Counted from the stretch's first letter, positions 18,750-28,577 are shown. The stretch: DNA of 64,000 bases from Emticicia sp965283955 (GCA_965283955.1 CBDIQW010000001.1:2232001-2296000); one strand, 5' to 3'. The notes: generated by a model from the sequence alone, not told the origin. Numbers and translations are program-made.

Positions 18750-18782
18750 AACGTCGGCAAGGCTCGAAGCCTTGCCGACGTT
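18750..18782. repeat. 15-bp-stem hairpin repeat, copy 1
   Basis: The arms AACGTCGGCAAGGCT and its exact complement flank a CGA loop. TTAAATTA-type sequence follows. It lies in the gap between the convergent GH65 and ppiD genes. Copies at 37244 and 63132 share the same length, loop size and flanks. Confidence 0.85.
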
Positions 18783-18830
18783 AAATTAGAGAACGAGTCA
18801 ATCACTTTCAACTCTATCTTTTAAGATTTA

Positions 18831-20969
18831 TCAGAAGAATTTAGCTCTGTTATCTTTGATATTTGCGTTATCACGGATTGCTTGATTTGCCATATACGAA
18901 GCACCATATCCGCCATTACGTTGCGTGATTTGGTTTTTGTATTGTGTATAATCTGCAATTTCAGGAGCTTTGGTAAGTTTAGTTGTTTCCACTACAAATA
19001 CACCGTTTTCGCCAACAAATGGCTTAGAACGCTTACCCGCTTGTAAACCGAAGATTTTACCGATAGCAATTGGGTCAATTCCTGGAGATGTCAACATACC
19101 AGCCATCAAGTTGATGTCTGTTGCAGTTTCAACCAAAGCACCAGCACCGTATTTTTGAGCTACTTGCTCTAAAGCACCCGATGGAGTTCCAAGCTTTTTC
19201 AAGATTTGCTCTGCCTTTATTTCGTTACGAACTTTAGCAGTGATAGCATCTTTGAAGTCTTCAGCTTTAGGGCTATCTTTTTCAGTTTTAGCGGTTACAG
19301 CAGCAATGATAAAGTTATCGCCTACTTCAAATACACGGTCAGAAACTTCACCTACGCTTGTATCATTATTAAATGCCCACAACACAACTTCACGTGCATT
19401 TTGGATAGTATTAAATGTTGAAGCCTCAGGAAAAACTTTATCTGCTTTCAAGATAACTAATTTACCATCTTTTTTAACAGCTGCTTCAAATGCTTCTTTA
19501 GAACTACTACTTGCACGCAATGTTTCAGCTTTTTGATAGATAGCATTTCTTGTGCTTTCGCTCGCTTGTAACTCACGGCTGAGGGTTGCAATTTTATATT
19601 TAGTGTTCGACTTTCCTTCTGTTACTTTAATGATATGATAGCCGAAATCAGTTTCAACTACATTTGGTACTAAACCAGCACCACCCATTGCAAATACAGC
19701 AGTTTCAAATGGTTTTACCATTGTACCATTGTTTTTAAATATCCTAAATCTCCACCTTGTTGAGCCGAACCATCTTGGCTATTTGCACGAGCCAAAGTTG
19801 CGAAGTCTGCACCTTGTTTCAATTGGTTCAAGATGTCTTGTGCTTTAGTACGAGCAGCAGCTTTTACAGAATCTGGAGCAGTTTTATCAGCACGGATTAA
19901 GATATGGCTCGCACGAGCCGTATAAAGTGAATCTACTGCTGTTCCTTCATATTTGTAAATCGAGTAAGTATTATCTTCTTTGAATGGTCCGATAACAGCA
20001 CCTTGAATGGCAGTTGCTAAAGCTGCTTTCAATGTAGGAGTCAATTCATTTGCACTACGCTCGTAAGGCACACGGCTATCAGAATTTAGTTCAGCATACG
20101 ATTTTGCATTTGGAGCAGCAGCTAAACCTTTAGCATAGTTTTTAATGTCTTCGTATAAAGCAGCACTATCTTCTTTAGTAGGCATTACTTGATACACTAC
20201 ATAATCAAATGAGCGGCTATCATATCCTTTAAACTCTTCTTTGTGTTTGCTCAAATAATCTGACAATTGGCTATCAGTTACTTTGATAGTAGTGTCGATG
20301 ATACTTGTGAAAGGAACATATAAATAACGAGCATCTGCTTTAGTCGCTGTTGCATCGTATTCTCTTTTAGCTTCGGCAGTTGTTACAAACGAAGAAGAAG
20401 AAAGCAACGCATTGTATTTCTCTAACAAACGTTGTTGAATTGCTTGTTCTTTAATTTGGTCCCAAGCCAATTTTTGTTGAGCAGGAAGTTGGTTCGCAGC
20501 GGCAGCATTGATAAATTCAATGTGACGATTACGATCATATTGTCCAGTTTGTGGGTCAGTAAATTGCTGCTTAATGATGGGGCTAAGGTTTTTAGTACCT
20601 TGTACCATTTCACGAAGCTCATCTGGCGTAACCTTCAAGCCTAATTTCTCGAATTCAGCTTTGTAAGTAATGTCAAAAATCATTTGTTCCCAAACTTGGC
20701 TACGTAATTGCTGAATTTCTTGCTCTTGTAGAGGCTCTTCCAGCTTGTTGCTCATAATTAGCACGAGCTACATCTAATTTTGCTTGAAATGCTTGGTAGT
20801 CAATACTGGTACCTGCAATTTCACCAATTTTATTATCATTACTACTAAACAAGCCACTTTTACCATTTCCTCCGAATAAATCTCCTCCGACAATGAATAA
20901 AATGAGTGCAATTGCGATAACTACGACTGCAACACCTGAACGTTCACGAATTTTGTTAATTAAAGCCAT
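18831..20969 (-). CDS. PpiD/SurA-type periplasmic peptidyl-prolyl isomerase (two frameshifts)
   Basis: Three consecutive reading frames join into one foldase of about 713 residues. The first part (20969 leftward) has a cytoplasmic start, an inner-membrane helix (about 13-31, VAVVVIAIALILFIVGG) and a SurA-N-like region. The second carries the parvulin domain (SHILIRADKTAPDSV, SQDGSAQQGGDLGY). The third completes that domain (MVKPFETAVFAM, ETDFGYHIIKV) and adds a C-terminal foldase region. One extra base near 20735 and one missing base in 19731-19739 would restore a single frame. Family role: chaperoning outer-membrane protein folding in the periplasm. A perfect -7 box lies at 21055. Unrepaired annotation would show fragments 18831-19721, 19715-20764 and 20700-20969. 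Confidence 0.85.
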
Positions 20970-21054
20970 TTGTTTTTTAATTTATTACTGGACTTTTAGG
21001 ACTGTTTAAATGCCTGATTATTGTTTCTTTATTTTTTTTCAAAAAATTGAGGTG

Positions 21055-21062
21055 CAAAAATA
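21055..21062 (-). promoter_or_regulatory. -7 promoter box of the ppiD-like gene
   Basis: The minus-strand sequence TATTTTTG matches TAnnTTTG. It is 86 nt upstream of the ppiD ATG, so the leader is longer than elsewhere in the window. Confidence 0.5.
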
Positions 21063-21180
21063 AGCAGATTCATATAGATTATCAAGGAAATCCAATTGAT
21101 ATATTAGCTTATTTTAACAAGTTTTATGCCAAATATGGCTTTTTGCTTCTCAAGTTTGAGTTAGACCTTCGGTGCAGGCC

Positions 21181-21211
21181 AAAAAAAAACCCACGTTTGA
21201 GGCATGGGCTT
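21181..21211 (-). terminator. Terminator after the coiled-coil exported protein gene
   Basis: Read on the minus strand, AAGCCCATG and a matching TGGGTT arm are followed by a run of eight or more T. It sits about 50 nt past the 21258 gene end. Confidence 0.7.
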
Positions 21212-21257
21212 GATAATATCTATGTAGCTATCAGCTTATTCTCGACTCGTTACTGTT

Positions 21258-22049
21258 TTAATTTCCTACTAAAAAATCATCAAAGAATTTCAAAAGTTTT
21301 TTTTGATAGTCTTTAATAACCTTGCTATCAGTTAATTCTATAAACTGACTATCTTTCTTTGTTTTTTCTTGCACTCTGGTCGATGTATAAAACAAAGTCT
21401 TGTTATCTTCATAGGGGTGTTGAACCATTTTGATATCACAATCAACTCGTGTTTCTATGATTTTCTTGAAAAGCCCTTTAGTTTTGCGGTCTTTGAATAC
21501 TTTTGATACCAAGAACCCTTCATCAGTATTACGTTCAATTACTAACCCAATCCCCTCATCTAAAATTTTGCGGAGTACACGAACTCGAACTTGGTCATAG
21601 GGCATCGTATAAACCCTCACAACATTGGTATCTTTTACGATTCTGTTTCTATCTCTAAGTGCCTGTTTTTTAAATTCTCTGAAAAGCTCCATCGAATCAG
21701 CAAAGGCCGTTTTTAAAGAACTCAGCTCGGTATCAGTTTTTTGCTTGTATTCCGAATAAGTGCTTGAAACATTGGCTGTAGAATCTCTCGAAGCCTTCAA
21801 CATTGACTTATAATAATTTACAATGCCTTCTTGAGAAAGAATTTGAGTACTTTGTCTCGCCAACAATTGGTTAAGGGCATTGATATCATTAGTAAGTTTA
21901 CGATTTCTCTGAATAAGAGCATCAACACGATTTCCCCCCTTTTGAACCTTTGCACTTTTTTGAGCAATTACTTGTGATGAACAAAAACAAACGCCGATTA
22001 GAAGCATTTTCTTGACAAAAGACTTAGCCGAAAAGTTTACATAAAACAT
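21258..22049 (-). CDS. Exported coiled-coil protein of unknown function
   Basis: This 263-residue protein has a signal peptide ending SSQVIAQ (about residue 29). The mature N-terminal half is heptad-rich and probably a coiled coil (about 40-130, ALIQRNRKLTNDINALNQL). The C-terminal part is a mixed alpha/beta domain (about 140-263) with VRVYTMPYDQVRVRVLRKIL. I recognise no family. ATG 22049 gives a long n-region; the internal ATG at 22007 is an alternative start. It is divergent from gldB, so a role in envelope function is possible but only by proximity. Confidence 0.6.
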   Translation of the reverse strand: MFYVNFSAKSFVKKMLLIGVCFCSSQVIAQKSAKVQKGGNRVDALIQRNRKLTNDINALNQLLARQSTQILSQEGIVNYYKSMLKASRDSTANVSSTYSEYKQKTDTELSSLKTAFADSMELFREFKKQALRDRNRIVKDTNVVRVYTMPYDQVRVRVLRKILDEGIGLVIERNTDEGFLVSKVFKDRKTKGLFKKIIETRVDCDIKMVQHPYEDNKTLFYTSTRVQEKTKKDSQFIELTDSKVIKDYQKKLLKFFDDFLVGN

Positions 22050-22167
22050 TTTAAGTGGTTAATTAAGGGTTTTATAATTTACCTAATTTTTATCAATCAG
22101 GCTTCCTGCAAATTTGTGTTTGAATTACAATCTTACAAAATTAGATGATTCAGGGCAAATATTTATC

Positions 22168-22175
22168 TATTTTTG
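22168..22175 (+). promoter_or_regulatory. -7 promoter box of gldB (TATTTTTG)
   Basis: It is an exact TAnnTTTG match ending 29 nt before the gldB ATG. Confidence 0.6.
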
Positions 22176-22204
22176 TGCGTTTTTTAAAAAATAATTAACT
22201 ATTT

Positions 22205-23203
22205 ATGAAATTACGCTCTCTTTGCTTTGCTACCGTTGGATTATTTATCGGACTTTCTTTTTTATTATCTTGCCAAAACTCCGAAACTATCGACACCTCT
22301 AATATATTGGTAAAGGTTGATATTCAAAGGTTTGACGAAACAATGATGCAGCTAAAGACCAAAGAGCAAATCAAAAGTTTTCTATTAAAAAACACTAAAT
22401 TTGTTAATCAGTTTTATCAGACTTCACCAGAAGACACTGCACTCATTAATCGACTATTTTTGATTCATAATAACCCAGATACGCAAGCTTTTTATGAAGA
22501 CACGAAAAAATCCTTCGGAAATCTTGCCGATTTGAGCAAACAACTGGAGACGGCCTTCAAACATATTAAGTTCTATTATCCTGATTTCAAAGAACCTCAA
22601 ATTATTACCACTTTTACAGCACTTGATTTAGAACTAATGGTTGCTGATGATATGATTGTGATACCTCTGGAAACTTTTTTAGGGCCGAAGGCAAGATATC
22701 GTCCACAATACCCTTTTTATCTTTTACAAAGATTTGATAAGCCATATATCGTGCCGTCGATTCTAACAATCTTATCAAAAAAATACAATGCCATCGACCA
22801 AAACGACCGCTCACTATTAGGTGATATGGTTTACTATGGGAAAAGCTATGAGTTTACTCGTGCAATGCTACCAGATGTGGCCGATTCACTCGTAATTGCG
22901 TATGCTGACTCAAATATGACTAAAACTTGGAATTCACAGGATTTAGTTTGGGGGTATTTTCTTGATAATAAACTACTTTATGAAACAAACGACCGAATTA
23001 AAGATAAATATCTTAGCGACCGCCCGAAGGTTCAGGAAATCGGAAACGACTGCCCTGGCAGAATTGCACAATGGCTTGGCTGGCGAATTGTGAGCCGTTA
23101 CCGAACCGAAAACCCCTCAATTTCGTTAATTGATTTGATGAAAAACCCAAATGCCCGTGATATTTTCGAGAAATCGAAATATAAAGGGCAATTGGAAGAT
23201 TAA
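22205..23203 (+). CDS. gldB: Gliding motility lipoprotein GldB
   Basis: This is a 332-residue lipoprotein with lipobox FLLSC (Cys23). Conserved GldB features include the early VKVDIQRFDE segment, a central stretch with MVADDMIVIPLETFLG, the region around YYGKSYEFTRAMLPD, and the C-terminal CPGRIAQWLGWRIVSRY. GldB is needed with other Gld proteins for Bacteroidota surface gliding and is associated with type IX secretion function. Non-gliding members keep the gene, so motility is not proven. It starts 156 nt from the divergent coiled-coil gene and is followed at 80 nt by an ABC exporter, possibly in one operon. Confidence 0.88.
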   Translation: MKLRSLCFATVGLFIGLSFLLSCQNSETIDTSNILVKVDIQRFDETMMQLKTKEQIKSFLLKNTKFVNQFYQTSPEDTALINRLFLIHNNPDTQAFYEDTKKSFGNLADLSKQLETAFKHIKFYYPDFKEPQIITTFTALDLELMVADDMIVIPLETFLGPKARYRPQYPFYLLQRFDKPYIVPSILTILSKKYNAIDQNDRSLLGDMVYYGKSYEFTRAMLPDVADSLVIAYADSNMTKTWNSQDLVWGYFLDNKLLYETNDRIKDKYLSDRPKVQEIGNDCPGRIAQWLGWRIVSRYRTENPSISLIDLMKNPNARDIFEKSKYKGQLED

Positions 23204-23283
23204 ATTTAACGATTTCTTGCTCAGATTGAGTAATTTTAAAAATTGATGGGCAAATTTTAACGACCGTTGTAAGGTAAATAATC

Positions 23284-25185
23284 ATGGCAAAAAGAAGTAG
23301 TAATTTTGGTGCGGGTGTTTCGGAGGCAGATAAAAAAAAGGTAACAAAAGAAGGTTTCAAGAAAGCACTAAAGATTTTTAGATTTACATTGCCTTACAAA
23401 GGCACTTTTGCTATTGGTTTTATTTTCTTGGTTTTGTCGCAAATCACCTCTATGAGCGTGCCTTTGTTAATGGGACAAATGGTCGGAGCGATTGTTTCAC
23501 CGAAAAATCCTTCAGCGGCTCTTGAAGCATCAAAAATGATGGGCGAAAATACTGGTATCCAGAAATTCCAGCAAATTCTCAATTCGTCTAATTCCCTCAC
23601 ACTCAACGAAGTAACATTTCTTTTCGTAGCCTTGCTTATCATGCAAGCCTTATTTTCATTTCTACGAGTTTATACTTTTTCAAGAGTTTCGGAGCGTTCG
23701 ATGCGTGATTTACGCCAAGAACTTTATACGAAAATCATTACTTTACCGATTTCGTTTTTTGAAAAAAGTCGAGTTGGCGAACTCATGAGTCGCATCACAT
23801 CAGATGTTACTCAAATACAAGATGTACTTTCTATCACGCTTGCCGAACTTTTCCGTCAAATTTTTACGCTCGTAGGTGGCGTAATTTTGATTTCAATGCT
23901 TTCTGGAAAACTGACACTTTTCATGCTTTCTACATTTCCATTTTTGGTGGTAGCGGCCATTGTTTTTGGGCGTTTTATCAGAAAAAATTCTAAGAAAGTA
24001 CAAGATGAATTGGCTCAAACAAATATCATCGTAGAAGAAACCCTACAATCGGTCAATGTTGTGAAGGCATTCACAAACGAACGCTTAGAAGTAAATCGCT
24101 ACGGAACTTCTATCCAACGAGTGGTTGATTATGCACTTAAAGCGGCAACTTTCAGAGGTGGTTTTATTTCGTTTATTATATCTGTTTTGTTTGGCGGTGT
24201 TGTGGGAGTGGTTTGGTACGGTGGAAATTTAGTACTTTCGGGAGAATTAGCCTTTCAAGATTTATTCACTTTTATTCTTTATACGGGTTTTATTGGTGGC
24301 TCGGTTGGTGGCTTAGGCGATATGTATGCTCAGATTCAACGTACGGTTGGGGCATCAGAAAGAATTTTAGAGATTTTGGATGAAGAATCAGAAGTTGATG
24401 TTTCAAAAAATCCAGTATTCAAGAAAGCCGATGGAAATATCGTATTCGATAAAGTAGGCTTTGCATATCCTTCTCGCCCCGATGTGACGATTCTGAAAGA
24501 ATTATCACTTTCAATCAAATCTGGCGAAAAAATAGCAATTGTTGGGCATAGTGGTGCAGGGAAATCAACCATTGTGCAACTTTTGATGAAACTTTACCCG
24601 CTCACAAAAGGAAAAATAACGGTTGATGGACAAAACATTGCTACGCAAGATGTAACCGAACTCCGCAGTAATATTGCAATTGTACCACAAGAAGTCATGC
24701 TTTTTGGAGGAACAATCTACGAAAACATTGCTTACGGAAAGCCAAACGCCACTCGCCAAGAAGTGTTGGATGCCGCCCAAAAAGCGAATGCTTATGAGTT
24801 TATTGAATCTTTCCCTGATAAATTTGAGACAGTTGTGGGCGAGCGTGGTGTGAAACTTTCGGGCGGACAACGCCAGCGTGTAGCCATTGCCCGTGCGATT
24901 CTGAAAGACCCTTCGATTTTGATTCTTGATGAAGCCACAAGTGCCTTAGATTCTGAATCTGAAAAATTAGTGCAAGATGCTTTGGATAAGTTGATGAAAG
25001 ACCGCACAACGATTATCATTGCTCACCGCTTGGCTACTATCAGAAATGTCGATACGATTTATGTCTTGAAAGATGGTGAAATTGCTGAGTCTGGTAATCA
25101 CGAAGAATTGATATTAAGAGAAGAAGGAATTTACGCAAACTTGGTAAAATTACAGTTTGATAACGTAAATTTGCTGGTCGAATAA
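23284..25185 (+). CDS. ABC exporter, fused permease and ATPase (MsbA/ABCB-like)
   Basis: This 633-residue half-transporter has six membrane helices in about 45-340, preceded by a hydrophilic 35-residue start. The nucleotide-binding domain spans about 385-625. It carries Walker A GHSGAGKST (about 421-429), a Q-loop in IAIVPQEVMLFGG, the signature LSGGQRQRVAIARA, Walker B ILILDEATSALD and the switch His in IIAHRLAT. It probably forms a homodimer exporting a lipid or hydrophobic compound. The tight junction with the following Fur-family gene (12 nt) suggests co-transcription. Confidence 0.9.
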   Translation: MAKRSSNFGAGVSEADKKKVTKEGFKKALKIFRFTLPYKGTFAIGFIFLVLSQITSMSVPLLMGQMVGAIVSPKNPSAALEASKMMGENTGIQKFQQILNSSNSLTLNEVTFLFVALLIMQALFSFLRVYTFSRVSERSMRDLRQELYTKIITLPISFFEKSRVGELMSRITSDVTQIQDVLSITLAELFRQIFTLVGGVILISMLSGKLTLFMLSTFPFLVVAAIVFGRFIRKNSKKVQDELAQTNIIVEETLQSVNVVKAFTNERLEVNRYGTSIQRVVDYALKAATFRGGFISFIISVLFGGVVGVVWYGGNLVLSGELAFQDLFTFILYTGFIGGSVGGLGDMYAQIQRTVGASERILEILDEESEVDVSKNPVFKKADGNIVFDKVGFAYPSRPDVTILKELSLSIKSGEKIAIVGHSGAGKSTIVQLLMKLYPLTKGKITVDGQNIATQDVTELRSNIAIVPQEVMLFGGTIYENIAYGKPNATRQEVLDAAQKANAYEFIESFPDKFETVVGERGVKLSGGQRQRVAIARAILKDPSILILDEATSALDSESEKLVQDALDKLMKDRTTIIIAHRLATIRNVDTIYVLKDGEIAESGNHEELILREEGIYANLVKLQFDNVNLLVE

Positions 25186-25197
25186 CCGTTGACAGAT

Positions 25198-25614
25198 ATG
25201 AATCCTTCTAAAGATACACTCAAAGAATATGACCTACGCCATACGGGCTGTCGGGCAGATATACTACAGTCTTTCCAAAACAACAACCATGCACTTTCGC
25301 ATGGCGATTTGGAAGCACTATTCGGGCAACGTTTCGACCGTGTAACAATCTACCGAACACTCAAAACTTTTGTCGAGAAAGGCATCGTTCATAAGGTTTT
25401 AGACGATGAAGGCGGCACAAAATATGCGATGTGTAAGGTATCGGAATGTAGCCACGAAAACCATCATCACGACCACGTACATTTTAAATGTTTGGTGTGT
25501 GGAAACACAACTTGCATCGAAAGTGTGCATATTCCTGCCATTCATTTGCCAGAAGGCTACAAGCGTACCGAAGTAAATATGCTCGTACAAGGCACTTGCC
25601 CTGCTTGTGTTTAG
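25198..25614 (+). CDS. Fur-family transcriptional regulator
   Basis: This metalloregulator has 138 residues from ATG 25198 (an in-frame TTG at 25189 would add three). The winged helix covers about 10-85 (CRADILQSFQNNNHALSH, RVTIYRTLKTFVEKGI). The dimerisation domain has a His-rich metal site HENHHHDHVHF and two structural zinc pairs, CLVC and CPAC, the last at the very C-terminus. The His cluster resembles Zur or PerR more than iron-sensing Fur, but the metal cannot be set from sequence. It lies directly downstream of an ABC exporter. It is a candidate reader of the palindromes near hemA. Confidence 0.85.
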   Translation: MNPSKDTLKEYDLRHTGCRADILQSFQNNNHALSHGDLEALFGQRFDRVTIYRTLKTFVEKGIVHKVLDDEGGTKYAMCKVSECSHENHHHDHVHFKCLVCGNTTCIESVHIPAIHLPEGYKRTEVNMLVQGTCPACV

Positions 25615-25615
25615 T

Positions 25616-25706
25616 TACTGGTTATCGGTTATTAGTTACTGGTTAATGTCTTAATAGTCAATAACCCTTGTTTCCTAATTTCCAAGTAACCAATCTCCAA
25701 TTCCCA
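25616..25706. repeat. Word-like intergenic repeat (GTTACTGGTTA type)
   Basis: TTACTGGTTA-like words occur twice and are followed by loosely complementary AGTAACCAATCTCC-type words, making an imperfect foldback. The same vocabulary appears inside the signal-peptide region of the TonB receptor at about 39480-39535. Confidence 0.45.
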
Positions 25707-25707
25707 A

Positions 25708-26622
25708 ATGTCAGAAAGAACAAAAATATTTATCGCACTCGGAATCGTTTATGTTGTTTGGGGTTCTACTTACTTAGGTGTAAAAATCGCTCTTCATACA
25801 TTGCCTCCTATGCTTATTTCCTGCACTCGATTTCTGATTGGTGGCTCGCTTTTATTTGCTTTTACACTGCTCCGAGGTCAAAAAATGCCAACCCTTCAAG
25901 AAACTCGAAATGCCGCATTTATTGGTGTACTTTTAAGTGGCGTTGGCAATTGTGCAGGAGCTTATGCACTTATGAAGATGCCTTCGGGTTTAGTAGCACT
26001 TTTGGTGGCAACATTACCCGCTTGGATGATTTTACTTGATTTTTTGTTTTTTAGCAACGAAAAACCTTCACTCATTGGAGCAATTGGATTGATTCTGGGT
26101 TTGGTCGGAATGGCTGTTTTACTCAATCCTTCTCAGCAAGTTAGTCAACAAGAAGTGCCTGTTTTAGCGGCCTTGATTGTTTTTCTTGGCTCAATTGCTT
26201 GGGCATTTGGCTCGCTCAAATCTCCTTATTTGGTTTTACCCAATTCGCTTCAATCAACGGCCATTCAGATGGTAATTGGTGGTTGTTTTTCCCTCACGAT
26301 GAGTTTTGTTTTCGAGAAAAACCAATTATTGGCTTTTCAAAATATGACCACCGAAACATACTTAGCCATGTTTTATCTTGTAATCATTGGCTCGTATGTG
26401 GGTTATACGGCCTATGTTTGGTTGATAAATCATGCTCCGCCGCAGCTTACGGCCACGTATGCGTATGTAAACCCAGTAGTAGCTATTTTTTTAGGATGGA
26501 TTTTCTTAGATGAACGCCTTACTTCTCGTTCAATGCTGGCTTCTGCAATTATCTTGGCAGGCGTAGCAATGATGACTCTTGGTAGAAAAAGAAAGCCAAA
26601 AGAAATAGATATTCAACAATAA
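25708..26622 (+). CDS. DMT-superfamily transporter with two EamA domains
   Basis: This is a 304-residue inner-membrane protein with ten predicted helices arranged as two EamA repeats (about 10-137 and 153-291). The opening helix motif VYVVWGSTYLGVKIAL is typical of the YedA/RhaT-like drug/metabolite group. A short positively charged tail follows. The substrate is unknown; metabolite or amino acid efflux is usual in the family. It is convergent with the TPR gene and only 2 nt separate their stop codons, leaving no room for a terminator between them. Confidence 0.88.
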   Translation: MSERTKIFIALGIVYVVWGSTYLGVKIALHTLPPMLISCTRFLIGGSLLFAFTLLRGQKMPTLQETRNAAFIGVLLSGVGNCAGAYALMKMPSGLVALLVATLPAWMILLDFLFFSNEKPSLIGAIGLILGLVGMAVLLNPSQQVSQQEVPVLAALIVFLGSIAWAFGSLKSPYLVLPNSLQSTAIQMVIGGCFSLTMSFVFEKNQLLAFQNMTTETYLAMFYLVIIGSYVGYTAYVWLINHAPPQLTATYAYVNPVVAIFLGWIFLDERLTSRSMLASAIILAGVAMMTLGRKRKPKEIDIQQ

Positions 26623-26624
26623 TT

Positions 26625-27509
26625 TTATTTCAAAATAGCCATCAACCTTTTGGCATATTCATTATTGGGGTTTAGTTGCAAAGCTTTTTGGCAGTTTTGC
26701 AAAGCAGCATTTTTCATGCTCATTTGTTGGTAAGTTTCGGCTAATCTGTAAAAACCATTATCGCTTTTAGGATTTACCATAACAGCTTTATCATAAAAAT
26801 CAGCGGCTTTATCATAGTTTTTGGCATCAAAATACAAGCCTCCAAGATTAAAGTTTGCTTCGTAATGCTGAGGATTCAACCGAAGTACATTTTCCAAGTC
26901 AACAATAGCTTCTTGCGAACGACCGAGTGCTGTCTTACAGTTGGCTCGTTTATAATAACTGGTTTCGAGATTGATATTTTGCTTGATGCAACGATCGAAA
27001 ACTATCAAAGCTTTGACATCTTCGTTTTTTTCATAAAGTTCCAATGCCTTTTTCAATAGTTCTGCTGAAGGTATCTTATCAACATTTTGTTTAAAAGTGG
27101 CTAAATTATCGTTTTCACCCTCTGTTTCTTCCGAAAAAATCTCAAAACCATCGAATGTTTCTACGTTATTTGCTTTGGCCAGTTCATTTAAAGATTTACC
27201 TTTTTGAGTAGCTGATGCGGCATTATGGGCTTCTACTTTTTCTACTTCAAGCTGGTATTTTCCTGCATTTTTTGAGGTACGAACATACTTGTAGTTTTGT
27301 TTTAATAAAACAGTTTTCAACTGATTAAGATCTTGTTCGTTTTGGTCGACAAAAAAATAATGGTAGGAAATGGGCTTTTGGGTATCAAAACCACTCGCTG
27401 TTAGCTGACTATAAAGGCTTTGTATCTGATTTGTGTGATTACATCTTTGAGCAAAACCCATAAAAGGAAGTAATGAAACAAAACAAAGTATGCATAGTGA
27501 AATTTTCAT
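26625..27509 (-). CDS. Exported RraB-like domain plus TPR protein
   Basis: This 294-residue protein has a signal peptide ending FMGFAQ (about residue 20). Residues about 28-120 look like the RraB ferredoxin-like domain: SGFDTQKPISYHYFFVD, LNQLKTVLLKQNYKYVRT and a closing ANNVETFDGFEIF. Three to four TPR units fill about 150-294 (YYKRANCKTALGRSQEAIVD, NLGGLYFDAKNYDKAADFYD, RLAETYQQMSMKNAALQNCQ). RraB inhibits RNase E in Proteobacteria, but here the domain is exported, so an RNase E role is unlikely; protein binding is more plausible. The RraB resemblance is by pattern only. Confidence 0.7.
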   Translation of the reverse strand: MKISLCILCFVSLLPFMGFAQRCNHTNQIQSLYSQLTASGFDTQKPISYHYFFVDQNEQDLNQLKTVLLKQNYKYVRTSKNAGKYQLEVEKVEAHNAASATQKGKSLNELAKANNVETFDGFEIFSEETEGENDNLATFKQNVDKIPSAELLKKALELYEKNEDVKALIVFDRCIKQNINLETSYYKRANCKTALGRSQEAIVDLENVLRLNPQHYEANFNLGGLYFDAKNYDKAADFYDKAVMVNPKSDNGFYRLAETYQQMSMKNAALQNCQKALQLNPNNEYAKRLMAILK

Positions 27510-27571
27510 CAGGAACTGATTATTGGTTAATTAAAAAACGTTTATTAAGGGATTAGAATTGTAGCCTTAAC

Positions 27572-27601
27572 AAAAAAGACGCCTTTTGAGCGTCGTTTTT
27601 T
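27572..27601 (-). terminator. Terminator after the collagen-like gene
   Basis: GACGC and GCGTC arms around CTTTTGA are bordered by A- and T-runs, so it works on either strand. It is about 50 nt past the end of the minus-strand gene. Confidence 0.8.
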
Positions 27602-27649
27602 GTAATTAATTTCCAGACAAATTTAAAGTATTTTTATAAATCCAGTATC

Positions 27650-28408
27650 CTATCTCGGTATTCCAAAGGTTTTTGCCACCTCATCAAAGTTTGTGTAATC
27701 AATATTAGCTCGTGTCTTTACTCCACCTGGAATAATAACATAACGATACTGCAAACCAGTAGCTGGTCTTCCTTGAATATCTAATAACTCTGAAAATATG
27801 ATATTTACTTTCCCTAAAGCAGCAGCTATATTGTAATTAGTCAAGCCAGAATTTGTTTCGAGCATCATCGGTAACAGATAAGCTGGGCCACTCGCAACCT
27901 GTCGGCTATATGCCAGTACGACACCTTTATCAATAATGTCTTGAGTAATTTTAGCTTCAATGATGCTATACAAATAGCTTTTTTCGGTAATTTTTTGCCA
28001 ATCTACAAAGGCAGGTGTAAACCAATCAGAGTAGATAACATTAGCAGATCCCGTTCCAGAACTACCCGCCGGCCCTGCTGGACCTTGTGGGCCTGTTGCT
28101 CCAGTAGCTCCTGTATCGCCTTTTGGACCTTGAGGACCTTGCGGGCCTGTTGCTCCCGTCTCCCCTTGTGGCCCTGCTGGACCTTGTGGGCCTGTTGCCC
28201 CAGTAGCACCCGTTGCTCCAGTAGCACCTGTTGCTCCAGTAGCACCTGTTGCCCCAGTAGCACCTGTTGTCCCAGTATCACCTTTGGCTTGCACACCTTG
28301 TGCCTTGGTCTCCTTTTGCACCTTGCGACCTTCTACTTCTTCACAACTACATAATGCTAAGTAAACCATCAGCATTATGCTAAGGGTAATTTTTCTCTTG
28401 ATTTCCAT
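27650..28408 (-). CDS. Lipoprotein with collagen-like Gly-X-Y repeats
   Basis: This 252-residue protein has a lipoprotein signal (LALCSC; lipidation at Cys22 or Cys20). Residues about 43-121 are about 26 uninterrupted Gly-X-Y triplets, first GATGAT-type and then GPQGPAG-type, able to form a collagen-like triple helix. A C-terminal non-repetitive domain follows (about 125-252) with IYSDWFTPAFVDWQKI and a strand-rich end. The DNA holds 9- and 18-nt tandem units (about 28050-28280), which allow slippage in length. Surface display as a trimeric stalk is inferred. The next gene upstream encodes another lipoprotein. Confidence 0.8.
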   Translation of the reverse strand: MEIKRKITLSIMLMVYLALCSCEEVEGRKVQKETKAQGVQAKGDTGTTGATGATGATGATGATGATGATGATGPQGPAGPQGETGATGPQGPQGPKGDTGATGATGPQGPAGPAGSSGTGSANVIYSDWFTPAFVDWQKITEKSYLYSIIEAKITQDIIDKGVVLAYSRQVASGPAYLLPMMLETNSGLTNYNIAAALGKVNIIFSELLDIQGRPATGLQYRYVIIPGGVKTRANIDYTNFDEVAKTFGIPR

Positions 28409-28534
28409 GATATGGGTTAGGCTGGTTATTGGTTAGAAGAACAACCTTTTAATTGGAAATCTAACAAGATTTATGCCAAGTTTTGAAGTAAAATGGTTTT
28501 TAATATTTAAAATACTGTTTATAAGCCTTTTAAA

Positions 28535-28577
28535 CAAAAAACGCTTAATAACCAAATAATGGTTTATCAAGCGTTTG
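28535..28577 (-). terminator. Terminator after the 28596-29141 lipoprotein gene
   Basis: The arms around AAACGCTT and AAGCGTTT extend into an imperfect ATAAACC/GGTTAT stem. On the minus strand a T-run follows. Confidence 0.7.

Noticed and set aside
27998..28300. CRISPR-like regular repeats
   Set aside because: The 9/18-nt periodicity has no spacers and is explained by Gly-X-Y codons.
28003..28354. Open frames on both strands over the collagen-like repeats
   Set aside because: They are by-products of the repetitive GC-biased DNA; only the minus-strand frame with signal peptide and Gly-X-Y pattern is coherent.
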